Below are positions 33,692 to 43,359 of a stretch of 64,000 bases of DNA, in pieces. The notes beneath the pieces were generated by a model. It saw only the letters and a list, made by a program, of their open reading frames with translations, was not told the DNA's origin and searched no databases. This DNA is from Achromobacter sp. AONIH1 (GTDB lineage: Bacteria > Pseudomonadota > Gammaproteobacteria > Burkholderiales > Burkholderiaceae_B). The stretch lies in contig NZ_CP026124.1 of assembly GCF_002902905.1 (NCBI RefSeq), positions 5,828,001-5,892,000 on the forward strand. The letters are read 5' to 3'. Numbering within the stretch: position 1 is the stretch's first letter; every line of letters begins with the position of its first letter. Made by a program: the position numbers and the translations under genes.

Positions 33692-34081
33692 ATGTTCTAC
33701 CCGATCCACGTGCATAAAGAAAAAGGTAGCGCCTACGGGGCTTCCTTCCCCGACTTCCCCGGCTGCTTTGCCGCAGCCGACGACTGGCAAGACCTGCCGC
33801 GCGCAGCCCAGGAAGCCGTTGAGGCGCACTTCCACGGCGAGGCCGAGACAATTCCCGCGCCGTCCGCCCCCGAAGCATGGGTCAGCCACGAGGACTTCCA
33901 GGGGGGCTACTGGATGATGGTCGATATCGATCTGTCGAAGGTCAGCACAAAGGCGGTAAGGCTCAATATCAGCTTGCCCGAGAACCTGGTCCATCGCATC
34001 GACGAGGCCGCGCAAACCCGGCGCATGTCGCGGTCGGCATTCCTGGCCATGGCCGCAGAACATGAAATGACCGCCGCCTGA
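33692..34081 (+). CDS. hicB: HicB-type antitoxin with ribbon-helix-helix domain
   Basis: This 129-aa antitoxin neutralises HicA and represses the operon. The N-terminal RNase H-like HicB fold reads YGASFPDFPGCFAAADDWQDLPRAAQEAVEAH. A C-terminal ribbon-helix-helix domain, AVRLNISLPENLVHRIDEAA plus TRRMSRSAFLAMAAEHEM, would bind DNA as an autorepressor. AGGAG is 6 bp before the ATG. Confidence 0.92.
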   Translation: MFYPIHVHKEKGSAYGASFPDFPGCFAAADDWQDLPRAAQEAVEAHFHGEAETIPAPSAPEAWVSHEDFQGGYWMMVDIDLSKVSTKAVRLNISLPENLVHRIDEAAQTRRMSRSAFLAMAAEHEMTAA

Positions 34082-34288
34082 CATGACCTGCCGGATTTCC
34101 TCGTACCGCCAATAACTTGGAAAACGGCTTGGGTTGAGCAGCCTTCAATCCCTCTGCAACCGTGACACCCAATCGAAGAACGGCCATCGCAATCGCGCAT
34201 CCCCCCCTGCGCAATCACCTATTAAGAAAAGCGCGCCGCCTGCCGTAGCAGCCCGAAAGCACATCGCATCCATTCGGGGGGAGTTGCC

Positions 34289-36997
34289 GTGGTCGAGCGC
34301 AATCGCCAACAAGCAAAGTGGCTGCTGAAAGCAGTTTTCATCTCATGCGCGGCCAGCTTCCCGCATTCCGCCAGCGCTCAATTGGTCTCCAGTACCGGAG
34401 AGGTGCTGCCCGGGTCGGTCCAGACGCCCAACTGGACGGTCGGCGGCGACCTGACCGTCGGCGACACGACCACGGGCAGCTTGACCATCGACGCCGGCGC
34501 CACGGTCTCCAACGATCTGGCCACCATCGGCAATCTCAATGGGGCCGTGGGCACCCTGACGGTGTCCGGCAGGAACGGCGGCGCGGCATCGACCTGGACC
34601 AGCACCGGCCTGGTGTCCGTCGGGGTCGAATCGGGCAGCCAAGGCACGCTCAAGGTGCAGGCCGGCGGCCAGGCACGCAGCGATGCGGGCATCATCGGCC
34701 GCGATAGCGGCAGCGTTGGCACCGTTACCGTGTCGGGCGTCGGATCCGTCTGGGAGCTTTCCACGATCAACTCGTTCCAGATCGGCACCGCCGGCAGCGG
34801 CACGCTGCGGATCGACGATGGCGGCGCGTTGCACAGCGGCCAGGGCATCATAGGCTGGCAACCCGGCGGCAACGGGCGCGTTACCGTGACGGGCGCCCGA
34901 TCGGTCTGGGATCCGCTGAACAACATCTATGTCGGTTTTGAAGGAACCGGCGAGCTGCAGGTCCAGGACGGCGCCGCCGTCCACACCCAGGGGCCGAGCG
35001 GGCCGACTTCCGCCGCGTCGATCTATATCGGGCTCCAGCCGGGCGGCGTGGGCACGGTCAACGTGTCCAGCACGACGGCCAACGCCTCGACCCTGAAGGC
35101 GAGCGACCGCATCGAGATCGGCTCGGCGGGCACGGGCACGCTGACCATCGACAAGGGCGGGATCGCGGGCGCCGCCGCCGATACCTGGATCGCCGTCGCC
35201 GGCGGCTCCACCGGCACGTTGCACCTGCTCGGCGATGCCGGCGGTCGTGGCGCGCTGGAGACCGGCTCCGTCGTCAAGGGGGCTGGCACCACGTCCTTCG
35301 ACTGGAATGGCGGCATCCTGCGCGCCATTCGCGACCAGAACGACTTCCTGAACGGCTTCGCCACGCAGGCGATCGGCGCCAACGGCGCCTGGTTCGACAC
35401 GAATACCTACGACGTGGTCATGGGCACCGCCTTCTCGGGCGCGTCCAGCTTCAACAAGCTGGGCGCCGGCACGCTGACGCTGTCGGGCAACAGCGCGGCG
35501 TTCACGGGGAACACCGCCATCCGCGCCGGCACGCTGCAGGTGGACGGCATCCTGGGCGGGCCCGTGAATGTGCTGGCGGGCGCGCGGCTGACCGGAACGG
35601 GACGCGTCGGCGCGACGACCAACCAGGGCGTCATCGCGCCGGGACCGCGCAGCGGCTTCGGCACGCTGACGATCGCCGGCGACTATGCCGGCCAGGGCGG
35701 CGGCCTGGAAGTCCGCACGCGGCTTGGCGCCGACAACTCGCCGACCGACAAGCTGGTGATCACCGGCGCGACCGCTGGCGCGACGCCGGTCACGGTGAAG
35801 AACATCGGCGGCGCGGGCGCGGCGACCCAGCGGGGCATACAGATCGTGCAGGTCAATGGCGTCTCGGCGGGCCAGTTCAACCTGGCCAACGGCGATTACG
35901 TCATCGACGGGCGTCCGGCCCTGGTGGCCGGCGCCTACGGCTATGTGCTGCAACAGGATCCGGCCGACGGCGGCTGGTATCTGAGATCGTCCCTGACCGA
36001 TCCCGGCACGCCCCAGCCCGGAGGCGGCGACCCGGGCGCACAGCCGCCTTTGCGCTATCAGCCCGGCGTGCCGGTCTATGAGGCCTACGCCAACACCCTG
36101 CTCCAGCTGAGCAAGCTTCCTACGCTGCGCCAGCGGGTCGGCAATCGTCTCTATGACCCGGCGGACGTCGGCCGCAATGGCGTGTGGAGCCGCGTGGAAG
36201 GGACGGCGAGCCGCTACGACCCCGCGACGTCCGCGACCGGCGCGCGCCAGGACATCGACAGCTGGAAGGCGCAATTCGGCGTGGACCGCATCCTGAACGG
36301 CGAGCGCGACGGCTCCCGCCTGGTGGCCGGCCTGGCGTTTCACTATGGCAAGGCCGACACGCGTTTGTCGTCGGCCTATGGCAAGGGCAACGTCGACACC
36401 ACCGTCTACGGCCTGACGCCCACGCTGACCTGGTATGGCGCGAACGGCGTGTATGTCGACGTCCAGGCGCAGGCGAACTGGTTCGACAGCGACCTGAAAT
36501 CACGCTCGGCGGGCACGCTCAGGAATGGCGCGAAGGCGCACGGCTACGGGCTGGGCATCGAGGCGGGCAAGGCCTGGGACCTGAGGCAAGGACTCGCCCT
36601 GATCCCGCAGGCGCAGCTGACGTACCTGTCGACCCGCTTCGGCAGCTTCAACGACCGATTCGACGCGCGCATCGAAAGCGACAAGGGCGACAGCCTGCAG
36701 GGCCGCGTCGGCATCGCGCTGGACTACAAGCGCGACTGGCAGTCGGGCGGCGTGCACCGGGAAGCCAGCGTCTATGGCGTGGCCAACGTCAAGCATGAAT
36801 TCCTGGACGGGACGCGCGTGCGCGTGGCCAATGTGCCGGTGGCCAGCCGGATGGCGCGCACCTGGGGCGGCCTGGGCCTGGGCGTGAATTACGGCTGGGG
36901 CGGACGCTATGCCCTCTACGGCCAGATCGACGCGGATGCCGATTTCTCCGGCAGCCATGTCGTCACCGCGACCGCCGGATTCCGGATGATGTTCTAG
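34289..36997 (+). CDS. Classical autotransporter (type Va) with T5SS repeat passenger
   Basis: This 902-aa secreted protein starts at GTG 34289, with GGGGAG 7 bp upstream. The signal peptide is KAVFISCAASFPHSASAQ. The passenger contains T5SS-associated repeats of the type GTxTVSGxGSxW...IGxxGxGTLxIxxGG (about residues 60-310), then an autotransporter-associated beta-strand repeat (KLGAGTLTLSGNSAAFTGNT, about 390-470). A short linker follows (QQDPADGGWYLRSSL). The beta-barrel is about 640-902, ending in AGFRMMF with the terminal Phe needed by BAM. There is no peptidase motif, so the passenger is probably a beta-helix adhesin. It is convergent with the catabolic operon. Confidence 0.9.
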   Translation: MVERNRQQAKWLLKAVFISCAASFPHSASAQLVSSTGEVLPGSVQTPNWTVGGDLTVGDTTTGSLTIDAGATVSNDLATIGNLNGAVGTLTVSGRNGGAASTWTSTGLVSVGVESGSQGTLKVQAGGQARSDAGIIGRDSGSVGTVTVSGVGSVWELSTINSFQIGTAGSGTLRIDDGGALHSGQGIIGWQPGGNGRVTVTGARSVWDPLNNIYVGFEGTGELQVQDGAAVHTQGPSGPTSAASIYIGLQPGGVGTVNVSSTTANASTLKASDRIEIGSAGTGTLTIDKGGIAGAAADTWIAVAGGSTGTLHLLGDAGGRGALETGSVVKGAGTTSFDWNGGILRAIRDQNDFLNGFATQAIGANGAWFDTNTYDVVMGTAFSGASSFNKLGAGTLTLSGNSAAFTGNTAIRAGTLQVDGILGGPVNVLAGARLTGTGRVGATTNQGVIAPGPRSGFGTLTIAGDYAGQGGGLEVRTRLGADNSPTDKLVITGATAGATPVTVKNIGGAGAATQRGIQIVQVNGVSAGQFNLANGDYVIDGRPALVAGAYGYVLQQDPADGGWYLRSSLTDPGTPQPGGGDPGAQPPLRYQPGVPVYEAYANTLLQLSKLPTLRQRVGNRLYDPADVGRNGVWSRVEGTASRYDPATSATGARQDIDSWKAQFGVDRILNGERDGSRLVAGLAFHYGKADTRLSSAYGKGNVDTTVYGLTPTLTWYGANGVYVDVQAQANWFDSDLKSRSAGTLRNGAKAHGYGLGIEAGKAWDLRQGLALIPQAQLTYLSTRFGSFNDRFDARIESDKGDSLQGRVGIALDYKRDWQSGGVHREASVYGVANVKHEFLDGTRVRVANVPVASRMARTWGGLGLGVNYGWGGRYALYGQIDADADFSGSHVVTATAGFRMMF

Positions 36998-37019
36998 CGG
37001 CGGCGGGCCGGTGACGACG

Positions 37020-37054
37020 ACCGCCGCCGCCCCGGGCGACGCTCAGGCGGCGGT
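37020..37054. terminator. Possible hairpin between autotransporter and patD-like gene
   Basis: ACCGCCGCC (37020-37028) and GGCGGCGGT (37046-37054) pair with a 17-nt loop and are followed by TGTT. This is a weak candidate terminator for the two convergent genes. Confidence 0.35.
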
Positions 37055-37065
37055 TGTTCCGGCTC

Positions 37066-38496
37066 TCATCCCATCCTGACCATGACGTGCCGCGCGACGG
37101 TGTAGTCCTCCAGGGCGTACATGGAAAGATCCTTGCCGTAGCCCGAGGACTTCAGGCCGCCGTGCGGCATTTCGCTGGTCAACATGAAGTGCGTATTGAC
37201 CCAGGTGCAGCCGTATTGCAACCGGGCGGCCGTCGCCATACCGCGCGAAATGTCGCGGGTCCAGACCGATGAGGCCAGACCGTATTCGGAGTCGTTGGCC
37301 CAGCGCACCGCCTCGTCGGCGTCGTCGAACCGCGTCACCGAAACGACGGGCCCGAAGACTTCATGCTGGACGATTTCGTCGCCTTGCAGCGCGCCGGCCA
37401 CCACGGTTGGCTCGTAGAAAAAGCCGCCGCCGTCTCCCGCGCGACCGCCCGCCGTGATCTCGATGTGCCTGTTTTCAGCGGCCCGCCGGACAAAGGACTC
37501 GACGCGGGACTGCTGTCTGGCCGAGATCAGCGGCCCCAGGTCATTGTCGTCATCGTTGGGCTGATTGAACTTGAGGCGCTTGACCGCGTCCGAAAGGTCG
37601 GCAACAAGCTTGTCATAGATTTTCCTGCCGGCATAGATGCGGCAGGCGGCGGTGCAGTCCTGGCCGGCGTTGTAGTAGCCGTAGACCTTGACGCCTTCCA
37701 CGACGCTGGCCAGGTCGGCGTCGTCGAAGACGATGACCGGCGCCTTGCCGCCCAGCTCAAGATGGGTTCGCTTGACGATCTTGGACGCGGCCTGCAGCAC
37801 CTTCTTGCCCGTGCCGATATCGCCGGTGAGCGAGACCATCGCCACCTTCGGATGATGGATCAGCGCGTCGCCCACGCTCGCGCCGCGCCCCGTGACCACG
37901 TTGACGACCCCGGCGGGAAAGATGCCCGCGATGATCTTCGCGAGTTTCAGCAAGGTCAGCGGCGTCTGCTCCGATGGCTTGATCACGACGGTATTGCCGC
38001 CGGCAAGCGCGGGGGCCAGTTTCCAGGCCGCCATCATCAGGGGGTAGTTCCACGGCGCGATGGACGCGACGACGCCGATCGGATCGCGACGGATCATCGA
38101 CGTGTGGTTGGCGACATACTCGCCGGACGCAGCGCCGTGCATCGTTCTCGCGGCGCCGGCGAAAAAGCGGAAGCAATCGGCGATCGCCGGGATCTCGTCC
38201 TCCAGCACGCGGATACGCGGCTTGCCGCAGTTGAGCGCCTCGAGCGTCGCGAAGTCCTCGCCCGCGCTCTCGATGGCGTCGGCCAGCTTCAACAGCAGGC
38301 GCGAGCGCTCGGCGGGCGTGGTCCGCGCCCAGGCGTCGAAGGCCTTCGACGCCGCTTCGACCGCCGCGTCGACCTGCTCGACCGAGGCTTCGGCCAATTC
38401 AGTCAGCAGCGCCCCGGTCTTCGGATTCAGGATCTTCTCTTTGGCTTCCGCGCCCGCGACAAAGGCGGAACCGATCAGCAGTTCATGGTCAAACAC
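37066..38496 (-). CDS. Gamma-aminobutyraldehyde dehydrogenase-like ALDH (PatD/YdcW type)
   Basis: This 476-aa NAD-dependent aldehyde dehydrogenase closely follows E. coli PatD (YdcW). Catalytic Cys281 ([12 protein letters not shown]) and Glu247 (LELGGKAP) are present, with [20 protein letters not shown] and the C-terminal [26 protein letters not shown]. PatD oxidises 4-aminobutyraldehyde. In this operon the substrate is likely an amino- or other aldehyde produced by the GMC enzyme or aminotransferase. It is the last gene of the seven-gene operon, 47 bp after the GMC gene. Confidence 0.9.
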   Translation of the reverse strand: MFDHELLIGSAFVAGAEAKEKILNPKTGALLTELAEASVEQVDAAVEAASKAFDAWARTTPAERSRLLLKLADAIESAGEDFATLEALNCGKPRIRVLEDEIPAIADCFRFFAGAARTMHGAASGEYVANHTSMIRRDPIGVVASIAPWNYPLMMAAWKLAPALAGGNTVVIKPSEQTPLTLLKLAKIIAGIFPAGVVNVVTGRGASVGDALIHHPKVAMVSLTGDIGTGKKVLQAASKIVKRTHLELGGKAPVIVFDDADLASVVEGVKVYGYYNAGQDCTAACRIYAGRKIYDKLVADLSDAVKRLKFNQPNDDDNDLGPLISARQQSRVESFVRRAAENRHIEITAGGRAGDGGGFFYEPTVVAGALQGDEIVQHEVFGPVVSVTRFDDADEAVRWANDSEYGLASSVWTRDISRGMATAARLQYGCTWVNTHFMLTSEMPHGGLKSSGYGKDLSMYALEDYTVARHVMVRMG

Positions 38497-38543
38497 GCGA
38501 CTCTCCTGTTTACGAAATTAGCTTGCGGACGGGCCATGGGCCA

Positions 38544-40184
38544 TCAGGCCGGAACGGCGGCCACCGCGTCCACGGCCCCGGCGCCCCGGACGCCCGCGGC
38601 AAGAATGAAATCCGCCGCCTTCTCGGCGATCATGATCGTGGGCGCATTGGTATTGCCACTCACGATGGTCGGCATGATGGAGGCGTCGATGACGCGCAGG
38701 CCGCTCACGCCCCACACACGCAGCCGGTCGTCCACGACGGCCATCTCGTCGCTGCCCATCTTGCAAGTCCCCACCGGGTGGTAGACGGATTCGACGTTCT
38801 CCCTCAGGTACTGGTCGATCTGGGCATCGGTCGTGGCCTGCGGGCCGGGGGCATACTCCACGCCTCGATAGGGGTCGAACGCCTTTTGCGCCAGGACTTC
38901 CCGGCCTATGCGTATCCCCTCGCGATACACACGGATGTCATCCGGATCCGAGAAATAGTTTGGCTGAATGCGCGGGTGCTGCGTGGGATCCGCCGACTGG
39001 ATCTTCAACCAGCCCCGACTCTTGGGGCGCGAAATATTGAACAGCGGCGTGAAGCCGTGCTCGGGAATGACGACCCGACCGTTTTCGCGGTACATGATCA
39101 TCTCGAAGTGGTACTGGATGTCCGGGGCGATCAGATCGGGCTGGCTTTTGACGAAGGCCAGCGCTTCCACGCCGTGATACGCGCCCGGGCCTCCCTTGTC
39201 CCACATATAGCGCGCCAGGGCAGCGGCGGCGCGAACGGGACGGATGTAGGTCAGGAGCGAGTTCGGCAGCGTCGAGCGGCATTGCACGCCCACGGACAGG
39301 TGATCGTGCAGGTTCTGGCCCACGCCCGGCAGCGCCGCCGTGACCTCGATGCCCAGCGAGCGCAGATGCGCCGGATCGCCAATGCCGGACAACTGAAGCA
39401 GCTGCGGCGAGTTGATCGCGCCGCCCGACAGCAGCACCTCCTGATGCGCGCGGAGCACTTCCTTGCGGCCACGGCGAAGGAACTCGACGCCGACCGCGCG
39501 GCCGCGCTCGACGATGACGCGCGTGGCCAAGGCCTTGGTGATGATCCTGAGGTTCTTCCGCTCCTTCACCGGATGCAGGTAAGCGAAAGCCGTGCTCGCG
39601 CGTACTCTCTTGTCTCCGGAGGCCTTGATCGTACTGTCACAAGGGCCGAATCCCTCCTGCTCCCCATCATTGAAGTCATCGCGGTACGGGTATCCGGCCT
39701 GAATGCCCGCCTCGACGAACGCCTTCGACAAGGGGTGATGAACACCGTAGCGGCTCGTGTGCAACGGTCCATCGTGCCCATGGATCGGACTGCGCGGTCC
39801 GTTCCAGTTCTCGGCGCGAAGAAAATAGGGCAGGCAATCCCGGAAGGACCAACCGCTGTTTCCCAACGCCGCCCAATGATCGTAGTCCGTGGCGCTGCCT
39901 CGGATGTAGATCATGCCGTTGACACAGCTGCATCCGCCCAGGACCTTCGCCCGTGGCCAGAACAGCCGTCTGCCGGCCAGGTGCTCCTGGGGCTCGGTGT
40001 GGTAGCCCCAGTCGATCTGCCCGGTTTTCATCAATTGGAAATAGCCGGCCGGCATGCCGATGAAGGGGCTGCGGTCCCAGCCGCCGGCCTCGATCAGCGT
40101 GACGTCGACGGCCGGATTCGCGGATAGTCGATTCGCCAGGACACAACCCGCGGACCCGCCGCCGACAATGATGTAGTCCGTCAC
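38544..40184 (-). CDS. GMC-family alcohol (choline-type) dehydrogenase
   Basis: This 546-aa FAD-dependent GMC oxidoreductase has the N-terminal dinucleotide motif [17 protein letters not shown], the GMC signatures [23 protein letters not shown] (signature 1) and [15 protein letters not shown] (signature 2), and the C-terminal active-site segment [11 protein letters not shown]. It oxidises a primary alcohol to an aldehyde, as choline dehydrogenase does. Here the substrate is unknown. It is 34 bp downstream of the aminotransferase and 47 bp upstream of the aldehyde dehydrogenase that would take its product. Confidence 0.9.
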   Translation of the reverse strand: MTDYIIVGGGSAGCVLANRLSANPAVDVTLIEAGGWDRSPFIGMPAGYFQLMKTGQIDWGYHTEPQEHLAGRRLFWPRAKVLGGCSCVNGMIYIRGSATDYDHWAALGNSGWSFRDCLPYFLRAENWNGPRSPIHGHDGPLHTSRYGVHHPLSKAFVEAGIQAGYPYRDDFNDGEQEGFGPCDSTIKASGDKRVRASTAFAYLHPVKERKNLRIITKALATRVIVERGRAVGVEFLRRGRKEVLRAHQEVLLSGGAINSPQLLQLSGIGDPAHLRSLGIEVTAALPGVGQNLHDHLSVGVQCRSTLPNSLLTYIRPVRAAAALARYMWDKGGPGAYHGVEALAFVKSQPDLIAPDIQYHFEMIMYRENGRVVIPEHGFTPLFNISRPKSRGWLKIQSADPTQHPRIQPNYFSDPDDIRVYREGIRIGREVLAQKAFDPYRGVEYAPGPQATTDAQIDQYLRENVESVYHPVGTCKMGSDEMAVVDDRLRVWGVSGLRVIDASIMPTIVSGNTNAPTIMIAEKAADFILAAGVRGAGAVDAVAAVPA

Positions 40185-40218
40185 AGTGCTGCCCTCGCTC
40201 GCAGGTTATGGGGGAAAG

Positions 40219-41556
40219 TCATGACACCAGACCCGCGCTCATCGGCTCGAGCCGCGCATCGACGATGCGGTTGACGGCGTCGATGAAGCTATCGATGTCC
40301 TCGTCGGTCATCGGGGTCGACAGGAATGCCTTGCCGGTGCGGGCGATATGGAAGCCCGCCAAGGTCAAGGCGCGCTGAAGCGCGACAACGCGCCTGGTTT
40401 CCTCGGGGGTGGAATAGCCCGAGCGGTAGTCGGTCACTTTGCGGCCATGGCCGAACACCATGAAGCTGGACCCGAAGCCGGTGACCTGTCCTGGAAAGCC
40501 GGACCGCGCGAACGCCTGGTTCAGCGCCGCCATCAGCCGGGAATTGAGCTGCGTCATGCGATCAATCGCGGCGTCGTCAAGCAGATCCAGCGTGACCTTG
40601 CCCGCGGTCATCGTGACCGGATTGGCCGTGAAGGTGCCGCTCCACGGCAAGCCGGGCTTGCCCTGGCGATGGTCGTAGATCCGCATGAACTCGCGCCGCC
40701 CCGCCACCGCGCCGACGGGAAAGCCGCCGCCGATGATCTTGCCCAGGGTAGTCAGATCCGGCTGGATGCCCAGCAGCGTCTGGACGCCGCCGGTGTGACA
40801 CCTGAACGAGATGACTTCATCCAGGATGAAAAGCGCCCCGATCTCGCGAGTCACGCGTTCAATCATGTTGGTGAAGCGCTGGGTCGCCTGCACGAACCCC
40901 AGATAGCTGGGCACCGCGTCGAGCAGGACGGCCGCGATGTCCGCGGCATTCGCCCGGATGATCCGCTCGGCGGCTTCAACGTCGTTGAAGGGGATGACCA
41001 CCACGTCGTCCGTCACCCCTTTGGGCACCCCTTTTGAATAGCCGATCGAGTTCGGATCCTCGCCCCAGTTCGACGGGGAAGAATCCAGGCTGACCTCGGC
41101 GTAGTCATAAGCGCCGTGGTAAACGCCTTCCGCCTTGACGATCTTGGATCGGCCCGTGATCGCGCGGGCGGCTTTGATCGCGCTCATGACGGCTTCCGAG
41201 CCAGAGTTGCAGAATCTCACCTGTTCGAAGCTCTCGGCCCTCGCGCATATCGTTTCCGCCAGCGCGACCTCCTGCTCCGTGGGAAGCGTAAAGGCGGTTC
41301 CATTGCCGACCTGGCGCCGAACGGCCTGCACGACGCCCGGATGCGCGTGGCCGTGGATCAGCGAGGCGAAGTTGTTCAACAGGTCAAGGCGGCGCGTGCC
41401 GTCCACATCGACCACGTAAGCCCCTTGGCCATGCGAGGCGTAGACCGGGAAAGGCTCCTGCCATGGCAATGTGCGCGTGATACCGCCGGGCAGCACTTTC
41501 AAACCGCGTTCATACAGGTCCCGGGAACGGGAAGCCAGGTCTGGCCATTGAGCCAT
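40219..41556 (-). CDS. PLP-dependent class III aminotransferase (glutamate-1-semialdehyde-aminomutase-like)
   Basis: This 445-aa class III fold has the N-terminus LYERGLKVLPGGITRTLP and the substrate-binding LLNNFASLIHGHAHPGVVQAV. PLP binding uses FCNSGSEAVMSAIKAARA, DEVISFRCHTGG and the lysine in TLGKIIGGGFPVGAV. It resembles HemL and omega-aminotransferases but belongs to a subfamily often found in catabolic loci, so it probably removes or adds an omega or beta amino group of the pathway substrate. ATG 41556 has GGAG 7 bp upstream. Confidence 0.88.
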   Translation of the reverse strand: MAQWPDLASRSRDLYERGLKVLPGGITRTLPWQEPFPVYASHGQGAYVVDVDGTRRLDLLNNFASLIHGHAHPGVVQAVRRQVGNGTAFTLPTEQEVALAETICARAESFEQVRFCNSGSEAVMSAIKAARAITGRSKIVKAEGVYHGAYDYAEVSLDSSPSNWGEDPNSIGYSKGVPKGVTDDVVVIPFNDVEAAERIIRANAADIAAVLLDAVPSYLGFVQATQRFTNMIERVTREIGALFILDEVISFRCHTGGVQTLLGIQPDLTTLGKIIGGGFPVGAVAGRREFMRIYDHRQGKPGLPWSGTFTANPVTMTAGKVTLDLLDDAAIDRMTQLNSRLMAALNQAFARSGFPGQVTGFGSSFMVFGHGRKVTDYRSGYSTPEETRRVVALQRALTLAGFHIARTGKAFLSTPMTDEDIDSFIDAVNRIVDARLEPMSAGLVS

Positions 41557-41602
41557 GATTGCACTCCAAAGGGTTGAAGAACGATGAGGACGTCGCGCGC
41601 CG

Positions 41603-42301
41603 TCAGGCGTGACGGCGCACACGGGTATTGGCGATCGGCTCGCTGGAATAGACGCCGAACCGCGGCTGCGTGGCGCGTTCCAGCGCGCTGTAGCCGTAGT
41701 ACAGCTCGGCCATCATGAACGTCCAGGTGAACAAGGCCGCGGTGTAGAACAGCGTGCGGTCCGCGTCATCGCCGGGCAACGGGACATAGTCGTACAAGAC
41801 GGCGATGGCCAGGCCGCTCAGCGCCACGACAGCCGTGCCCATCGCATGCAGCGTCTCGCCCGCCTTCTGCAGCCGCCAGGCGAAGTACGCCAGAAAGACC
41901 AGGAAGACCAGGCCCATCAGCAGGTAGAACGGCGGTTTGTAGACCGCCAACGCCGGCGCATGGTCGGCCGCCACCAGCGCGGCGGCGCCCGCGAAGCCGA
42001 GCAGGAAATAGAGGACATCCGCGAGGCGCGACGGCTGGTAGTTATGGGTCACCGCCATCATGCCGGCGACCGCGACCACCGGAAAGCCGAAGGACCGCGA
42101 GAACGCATCGAAGAAATGCGCGACGCTGTAGCCGGACTCCCACCCGAAGAGCGCCCACAGCAGGAAATGAGAGCCCGAAAGGGCCATGATGAACCATTCG
42201 ATCCCGCACAGATAATTGCGCTTCCTGAGGAACTTCACGCCATAGATGACCCCGGCAAGAATCAGCAGGACATCGGCCAGCAAAAGGAAAATCGCATTCA
42301 T
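41603..42301 (-). CDS. Unknown integral membrane protein, about 7 spans, 232 aa
   Basis: No known family is recognised. Seven hydrophobic segments (starting NAIFLLLADVLLILAGVIYGV) are separated by short loops; SYNTHETIC-type transporter motifs are absent. A notable loop WESGYSVAHFFDAFSRSFGFP follows TM2, and a conserved-looking NYQPSRLADVLYFL starts TM4. The C-terminus (ELYYGYSALERATQPRFGV) is cytoplasmic-looking and basic. It is placed between the esterase and the aminotransferase with small gaps on each side (68 and 46 bp), so it should act in the pathway, as a permease, anchor or membrane enzyme. Confidence 0.75.
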   Translation of the reverse strand: MNAIFLLLADVLLILAGVIYGVKFLRKRNYLCGIEWFIMALSGSHFLLWALFGWESGYSVAHFFDAFSRSFGFPVVAVAGMMAVTHNYQPSRLADVLYFLLGFAGAAALVAADHAPALAVYKPPFYLLMGLVFLVFLAYFAWRLQKAGETLHAMGTAVVALSGLAIAVLYDYVPLPGDDADRTLFYTAALFTWTFMMAELYYGYSALERATQPRFGVYSSEPIANTRVRRHA

Positions 42302-42369
42302 GATGAAGGGGCCTCGGTGAGAGTCGAGCTGATTGATCCCGAGCCGGCAGCGGCGTGCCGGCCCCGGAC

Positions 42370-43308
42370 TCATTCGTGCAGCATGGCGCCGAATCGCTTG
42401 ATGCCGCGCCGCATCAGCTGTTGCGCGCCGGGCGACCACGGTCCCATTTCGAAGAAGCCATGGATCATTCCCGGACCTGGCATATGCTCCGCCGGGCTGC
42501 CGGCCGCGTTCATGGCCGAGGCGTAGGCAGCGCCCGAGTCGCGCAACGGATCGAATTGCGCCGTCATCACCAGCGCCGGCGCCAGCCGGCTCAGATCCTT
42601 GGCCCGCAGCGGCGCCAGGCGCGGATCCGTCGGGTCCAGATAGGCGCCCGCGTAATGGCGGTAGAACCAGTTGATGGTGGCCACATCGAGCAGGTATCCC
42701 TCGCCGTTCTCCACGACGCTGGGGTACTGCGCCGTCACATGATCCACGGCGGGATAGATGAGGAACTGCGCGGTCAGCGCGATACCTTCATCGCGCAACC
42801 GCTGCGCGACGACGGCCGAGAAATTGCCGCCCGCGCTGTCGCCGGCGACGCCGACATTGTGGTTTCCGCCCAGCTCGTGCGCATGCGCCACGATCCACTT
42901 CGTGGCCGCGACGGCATCTTCAACGCCGGCGGGAAATGCATGCTCGGGCGCCAGCCGGTAGTCCACCGCCACCACCACGGCCATCGCGCCGCGACAGATC
43001 TCGCGGCAGATGTTGTCGTGCGTGTCCAGGTCGCCAATGACGAATCCGCCGCCGTGGAAGTAGGCCACGGTCGGAAACGGCCCGTCGCCTTCGGGCCAGT
43101 ACACGCGGGCCTTCAATGGCCCGGCGGCGCCGCCGACGGTCGTGTCCCGCACGCGGGCCACGGGTACGACCTGCTCGGGCGTCAGCGCGCCGGCCGTCGT
43201 TGCCAGATAGAAGGCCCGGCCTTCCTCCGGCGTGCCTTCGTGCAGCGGCTTCGCGCCGGCCTCGGCCAGCAGCTGCATGGCGCCGGCTATATGGGGATCG
43301 AGAGACAT
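42370..43308 (-). CDS. Alpha/beta hydrolase of the hormone-sensitive-lipase family (esterase)
   Basis: This 312-aa HSL-type (GDXG) esterase has the oxyanion-hole HGGG at residues 85-88 (YFHGGGFVIGD), nucleophile Ser158 in GDSAGG, Asp253 in QFDPLRD and His283 in MIHGF. The typical N-terminal cap helices are included. The family hydrolyses short-chain esters and lactones. Following a Baeyer-Villiger-type enzyme in the same operon, it would be the natural step for opening the ester or lactone that enzyme makes. Confidence 0.9.
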   Translation of the reverse strand: MSLDPHIAGAMQLLAEAGAKPLHEGTPEEGRAFYLATTAGALTPEQVVPVARVRDTTVGGAAGPLKARVYWPEGDGPFPTVAYFHGGGFVIGDLDTHDNICREICRGAMAVVVAVDYRLAPEHAFPAGVEDAVAATKWIVAHAHELGGNHNVGVAGDSAGGNFSAVVAQRLRDEGIALTAQFLIYPAVDHVTAQYPSVVENGEGYLLDVATINWFYRHYAGAYLDPTDPRLAPLRAKDLSRLAPALVMTAQFDPLRDSGAAYASAMNAAGSPAEHMPGPGMIHGFFEMGPWSPGAQQLMRRGIKRFGAMLHE

Positions 43309-43359
43309 GGAATGACTTCCTTTGTTCAGGGATGAGGGGGTCGCCAGCGCGCCGGGTGC

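Noticed and set aside
34343..36343. 666-aa minus-strand open frame inside the autotransporter gene
   Set aside because: Antisense shadow of a repetitive high-GC gene; no ribosome binding site or recognisable motif.
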